NCBI GenBank assembly: GCA_963693285.1
Contig: OY848918.1
Location: 20,037,484-20,101,483 of the forward strand
Length of the DNA stretch: 64,000 nt
Direction: 5' to 3'
Origin: Xestospongia muta
Lineage: Eukaryota; Porifera; Demospongiae; Haplosclerida; Petrosiidae
Shown here piece by piece: positions 60,110-64,000 of the stretch. A program made the position numbers and the translations under genes. Each line of letters starts with the position of its first letter. The stretch's first letter is position 1. A model generated the notes under the pieces. It was not told the origin of the DNA and did no database searches. It worked only from the letters and a program-made list of their open reading frames with translations.

Positions 60110-60480
60110 TTCTAGTGTTGACAATGGCATACAGTTGGCAAACAGCTAGAGAGCTTTCCTCCAATTTACTGTTAATATTTACAGCTGGCCCTCAGAAAGT
60201 GACAGATTTCATTCTGAAATTAAAGTGATAACAACCGCAGTTGAAGGACATTAACAAAAGAAGGTGATAAATTTCCTTTTAGGCAACAGCTGCACTCTAA
60301 TGGCATCTTGATGCATGTAGTGCAAACAGGAGGACTACATGATATCTTTTATAACTATATACAATAGCTGCTGTTCCATTAAAACAATTATGAATGTTAC
60401 ATACGGATTGAAATCAGTAAACAGGAGAATGTGTGATAACTTCCTAAATAACCCAGACAAAAGCTGTCCCTGTTTTCATT
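60110..60480 (-). repeat. Inverted copy of the repeat unit
   Basis: The reverse complement gives CATTCTCCTGTTTACTG, AACATTCATAATTG, AGATGCCATTAGAGTGCAGC and AAATCTGTCACTTTCTGA in the same order as the plus-strand copies. Confidence 0.65.
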
Positions 60481-60834
60481 ATGAAATAACTATAAAGTAA
60501 ACTTACTATTTATTATTATGTACTTTTTTAGCTTGATTTCTCTAATAGACAGTATTAAAAGTATTAATCAAATTCGATTAATAGTTATTGAGATATTATA
60601 ATTATAGTCATTGATTTTAATAATAAACATTTTCATAAAATTAATTTTGTGGTTTGTAAATTTAGATTAAATAATTGCATGATAACTGCATTAACAGTGA
60701 CAATCAAAGTCATAAATGCTTATTAATTGCAAATTTTGATAACCTTCTAGTCTGTTTACTATATATTATAACTTGTAATTTTTATAACTTCTATAATTTT
60801 TATATATTTTCAGTTGCTTTATAAATAAGCAGAT

Positions 60835-60840
<6 letters not shown>

Positions 60841-60905
<65 letters not shown>
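60841..60905. repeat. (GA)n microsatellite
   Basis: About 31 uninterrupted GA units. It is the complement of the TC arrays, as expected if it belongs to an inverted repeat copy. Confidence 0.95.
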
Positions 60906-60908
<3 letters not shown>

Positions 60909-61229
60909 ACAACCCCTTTTTCACAAGAACTAATTAAGGTTCCTCAATTGAAATAAAACTGAAGAGGTGTTGTGAACATAAACTTGATCAATCACAGGAA
61001 TCTAGTTATGTTAATAATTGTTTCTACATATTATACTATCTACATAGTGGGAGTAAAATAAAGAAATATCCATTGCTGATATATATATATAATTAGAATA
61101 AAACTAAAGAAAGCTATAGACATGGTAAGAGTTGCTCTAGCACCTGTCAAGTTATATTATTTATAATTACAACTAGTCAATCAAGATTATACAATTGACT
61201 TACTGATTAGGTAAGACAATCACTATAAC

Positions 61230-61450
61230 TGAATGCAAACAAGGTAAATAGGCAATATAGATTACATCAAAGTTGCCCAAACTCCTAGTATTGACAATAG
61301 CACATAGCTAAAAAATGCTAATCAATTGCCCTCCAGTGTGAACCAATTAATTAGAGAGAGCCAACTTGATAGATTTTAATTTTAAATTTTAGAGGCAAAA
61401 GCTACCTTCCTTTGCTTTGTACGAAAATGACAGTGGCCATCAGGAGAAAA
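61230..61450 (-). repeat. Inverted, truncated repeat-unit copy
   Basis: Contains the reverse complements of GTCAATACTAGGAGTT- and CTATCAAGTTGGCTCTC-type words. It is less well conserved than the other copies. Confidence 0.5.
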
Positions 61451-61879
61451 TAATATTTCTTAAGTACGAACTGTAACATTTTTCATCTAATATATTAATA
61501 CCTGGAATTTAAACAGATAAATTAAGTGAAGAGCTTTTCTTTCATTATGACAATGAGCCATTATATAAGTAGTTAATTTCATACTTCTAAATTACTGTTG
61601 AACTAGAATTGTTTTTATGCCACAACATATATAGACATGTATCTTATGAGTAATTCTGCAAGTCACTCTGCTGTCATGAAATTCCTTAACTGATGTCAAT
61701 GTGATGGAGATAAATCTATCAATCTCCATCAATACACTTTTTTTATTTTTTCATTACTTGCATTTGATATAGTAATTTAGGGTTATTATTAATGATAACT
61801 TTATTTAAAACTTTTTTTACAAATATATGATATAAAATAATGACCTATATATACAATAAGGGAACCAAAAAAGCTGTAA

Positions 61880-61955
61880 ACCTTTAGTCTCTATTTGTAC
61901 TGTTATTTATTACCTTTTTCAAATTTGCTATCACAGCTCTTTATTATTTCCTTGG
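61880..61955 (-). repeat. 3'-flank fragment of the 55561/59534 gene family
   Basis: TAGTCTCTATTTGTACTGTT and CACAGCTCTTTATTATTTCC match the reverse complement of 55765-55830. Confidence 0.5.
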
Positions 61956-62049
61956 ATCATGTTTAAAGGATCATGTCAAACATATTATCAAAAGATAAAG
62001 GTGTGATACATTATATTTTAATGTTTGTAAGCTTTCTTTATTTTAAAAT

Positions 62050-62118
62050 TTTGATGTAGCCAATTCTAAAAGAACAATTAATAATTACTTGTTCTTTTAG
62101 AATTGGCTACATCAAAGT
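62050..62118. repeat. Inverted repeat at the 5' flank of piggyBac remnant B
   Basis: TTTGATGTAGCCAATTCTAA and TTAGAATTGGCTACATCAAA face each other across a short AT spacer. The right arm also precedes remnant A (33665), and the left-arm sequence occurs at about 32423. Confidence 0.7.
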
Positions 62119-64000
62119 TTAAAAAAGAGTTTGCAACTATTCAAGTTACAAGTAAACATCCACTTTACATAGTTTATACATTATAAGATAGTCATAATAT
62201 GTTAATATATACTTTGTTATATTAAGTTAGTTAGTGAACTGTGTTGTATTTAATTAAATTCTTGGAAATGTAATTATTTCATGATTGCATACACATGATA
62301 TATATTTTAAACAGATCTCATACATCGTGACATTATTCTTTCTCTGATGTATGTTAATCCTGTGATGTTTCTAAATGATTGAGTGCTTATCAATATTTAC
62401 TATTAAAATATCAAGGAGCTATTCGGAGCCCTACCCAATTTAATCGTAAAGCAGGGAACACCGTCTGGTACCAGGATATAATTTTCAACAACATATATCT
62501 ATCAAACTCTATTTCCAATGGCGTAGTTTTCTCAGTATAAGTGATCCAGATGCATTGCAGGAGATGATGGAGGACATTGATATCAACTACAGTGATGATG
62601 ATAATTTTGAAGGTACTGGTTATGTGAATGATGGATGACAATTGTTTTTTAATAAAAATGAAAATAGTATTACTTTTACTACACCTAACAGTTACTGCTA
62701 CTGTGTTTGTTGTTTCTACCCTAAACTTCAACTACTGCTGCTATTGGTCCAACTTCTATCACAACATGTCCATTTCAAGACAATCTGGACTAACGAGCAA
62801 CAACTCTCGAGAAGATCCTGTTAATTACTTCAATTAACTATGGATAAACACAATAAGTAATGAAATATTACATCAAACAAACCTCTATAGTCAACATTAT
62901 ATTAACTCTCATGATGATCATCTACAGCACCATCCTATACCTTGATTGCATGATTTTACTAAACATCAATTCATCCTAGGAGAGCTCTATAATTTTTTGA
63001 TAACATTAGTAATCATAATAAGTGTTGTCGGTATACCATCTATTCAAATATATTGGTGCACAAATTGGCCACTTATCAATGACTGCTCTCAAAAAGTAAT
63101 GTCCATCTGAAGATAAGTTTCTTCTTTTTCTAATTTCTTCATCTATCAGACAATGATAACTATACTTCCTATGTACAAGTTGAATATGATCACTTATTAT
63201 AAATTTAACTAATCACTGCTCACCTGATTAGTCAGTTCCAATCATTATACACTCTGAACCAAAGCAGTAGTAAAAGAGGAAGGGATATCAGTTCTAAGAG
63301 TTGTCTATCTTTTCTTAGTACCTCCACAAAAAGCCACACAACAGAGAAATGAAGGCTTGGATACTTACTGATGGCGAAAGTGGCTACATGTCGAACTGGG
63401 ACATATACACTGGAAAATCTGAGTACTGAGATAGAGATTTACCACTGTCAACTCATGTTGTTCTTTACCTGATAGCTGTCCTTCAAATTAAGAGGTATAA
63501 CTACACAAGTCCATACTTGTGTAGATGGCTAAATGAAACTGGTTCTGGAATCTGTGGTACAGTCAAGCTAAGCAGAAAAGGAATACCTATTTAATCCACA
63601 AGAGAAAAAAAGGTGAAATCACAACAAACTATGATGTATGCATACTTGGAGTTAAGTGCATGGATAAAAGAGTTATGGCTGCCCTTTCTACTATTGACTA
63701 CTAAACCTGGCTATCATCTCTCACATATTGATTTCTTTCTACAGGTAGTTCAAGCTCTTATCAATAAGTACTCAACAATACACTTATAGTACCTACTGTA
63801 CCACAACATATCCCAGGCTGACTAAGTGATCAATTTTTTCTACTCCTCAGCTTAAAAAGGGACTGTAAAGTATGCAGCGGAAGACAATCTGGTAACAGAA
63901 AACAAACCAATATCAAATGTAACATTATGTGATATTCATCTTTGTATACATCCTTGTTTTAAGAAGTATCATATGTTCAAAAACTATAAGAACATTCATC
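62119..64000 (+). pseudogene. piggyBac-like remnant B (runs off the window)
   Basis: The longest copy of this piggyBac lineage. An acidic N-terminal stretch reads MMEDIDINYSDDDNFEG (62562-62612). A trace of the first core block, FILGELYNFLITLVIIISVV, lies near 62980. After 63312 come MKAWILTDGESGYMSNWDIY and TGSGICGTVKLSRKG. The cysteine-rich C-terminal part (RDCKVC...) reaches the window edge at 64000. Frame breaks are frequent. It is collinear with remnant A except for the 934-bp segment that A lacks. Confidence 0.65.

Noticed and set aside
62411..62731. 106-codon minus-strand frame
   Set aside because: Antisense to the acidic N-terminal stretch of piggyBac remnant B; no independent support.

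Overview
The window reads as AT-rich eukaryotic (metazoan) DNA. Coding sequence is split by short GT-AG introns, some only 45-52 bp. There are many decayed DNA transposons, and the main genes join ankyrin repeats, a Roc/COR-type GTPase and a Death domain. This mix suggests an early-branching animal, most likely a demosponge of the Amphimedon type. The species is inferred from genome style and domain content; no database search was possible.

Layout. 0.4-3.4 kb: a piggyBac-like transposon with a broken transposase. 3.5-3.9 kb: a broken acidic gene resembling the start of P2RX7-C-domain proteins, behind a perfect 20-bp palindrome containing a CRE core. 5.1-6.6 kb: a scrambled piggyBac remnant. 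6.6-13.4 kb: AT-rich DNA with a diverged repeat family. 13.5-26.0 kb: gene 1 (+), ankyrin x4 - Roc/COR-like GTPase - Death, with a Tc1/IS630-type transposon in one intron. 26.4-29.6 kb: a THAP-domain transposase relic. 31.7 kb: a decayed ankyrin exon from a lost paralog. 32.3-33.5 kb: LINE reverse-transcriptase fragments. 33.5-35.1 kb: a piggyBac remnant. 35.6-36.6 kb: a second copy of the region upstream of gene 1. 37.9-39.3 kb: a second intron-bearing piggyBac transposase. 40.0-50.6 kb: gene 2 (+), a paralog of gene 1 with five 32/33-aa ankyrin exons plus a capping exon, the GTPase/COR region, a cassette-exon linker and a Death domain. 51-62 kb: a diverged repeat array, partly inverted, with long TC/GA microsatellites, a 28-bp minisatellite and terminal exons of an unrecognised gene family. 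62-64 kb: another piggyBac remnant cut by the window edge.

How the genes relate. Genes 1 and 2 share promoter, 5' UTR, first exon (MSQ...), first ankyrin exon, long intron stretches and domain order, so they arose by tandem segmental duplication. Extra copies of the shared promoter/5' UTR (10.8 and 36.2 kb) and an ankyrin pseudo-exon (31.7 kb) point to further lost or decayed members of a local cluster. By domain logic the proteins are cytoplasmic: ankyrin repeats would bind a ligand or partner, the Roc/COR-type GTPase would switch or oligomerise, and the Death domain would recruit a death-fold adaptor. That is plausible for innate sensing or regulated cell death, but this is inference. The strongest points are the modular exon phases, an in-frame stop in gene 1 that an upstream phase-matched splice donor would bypass, and duplicated linker exons in gene 2.
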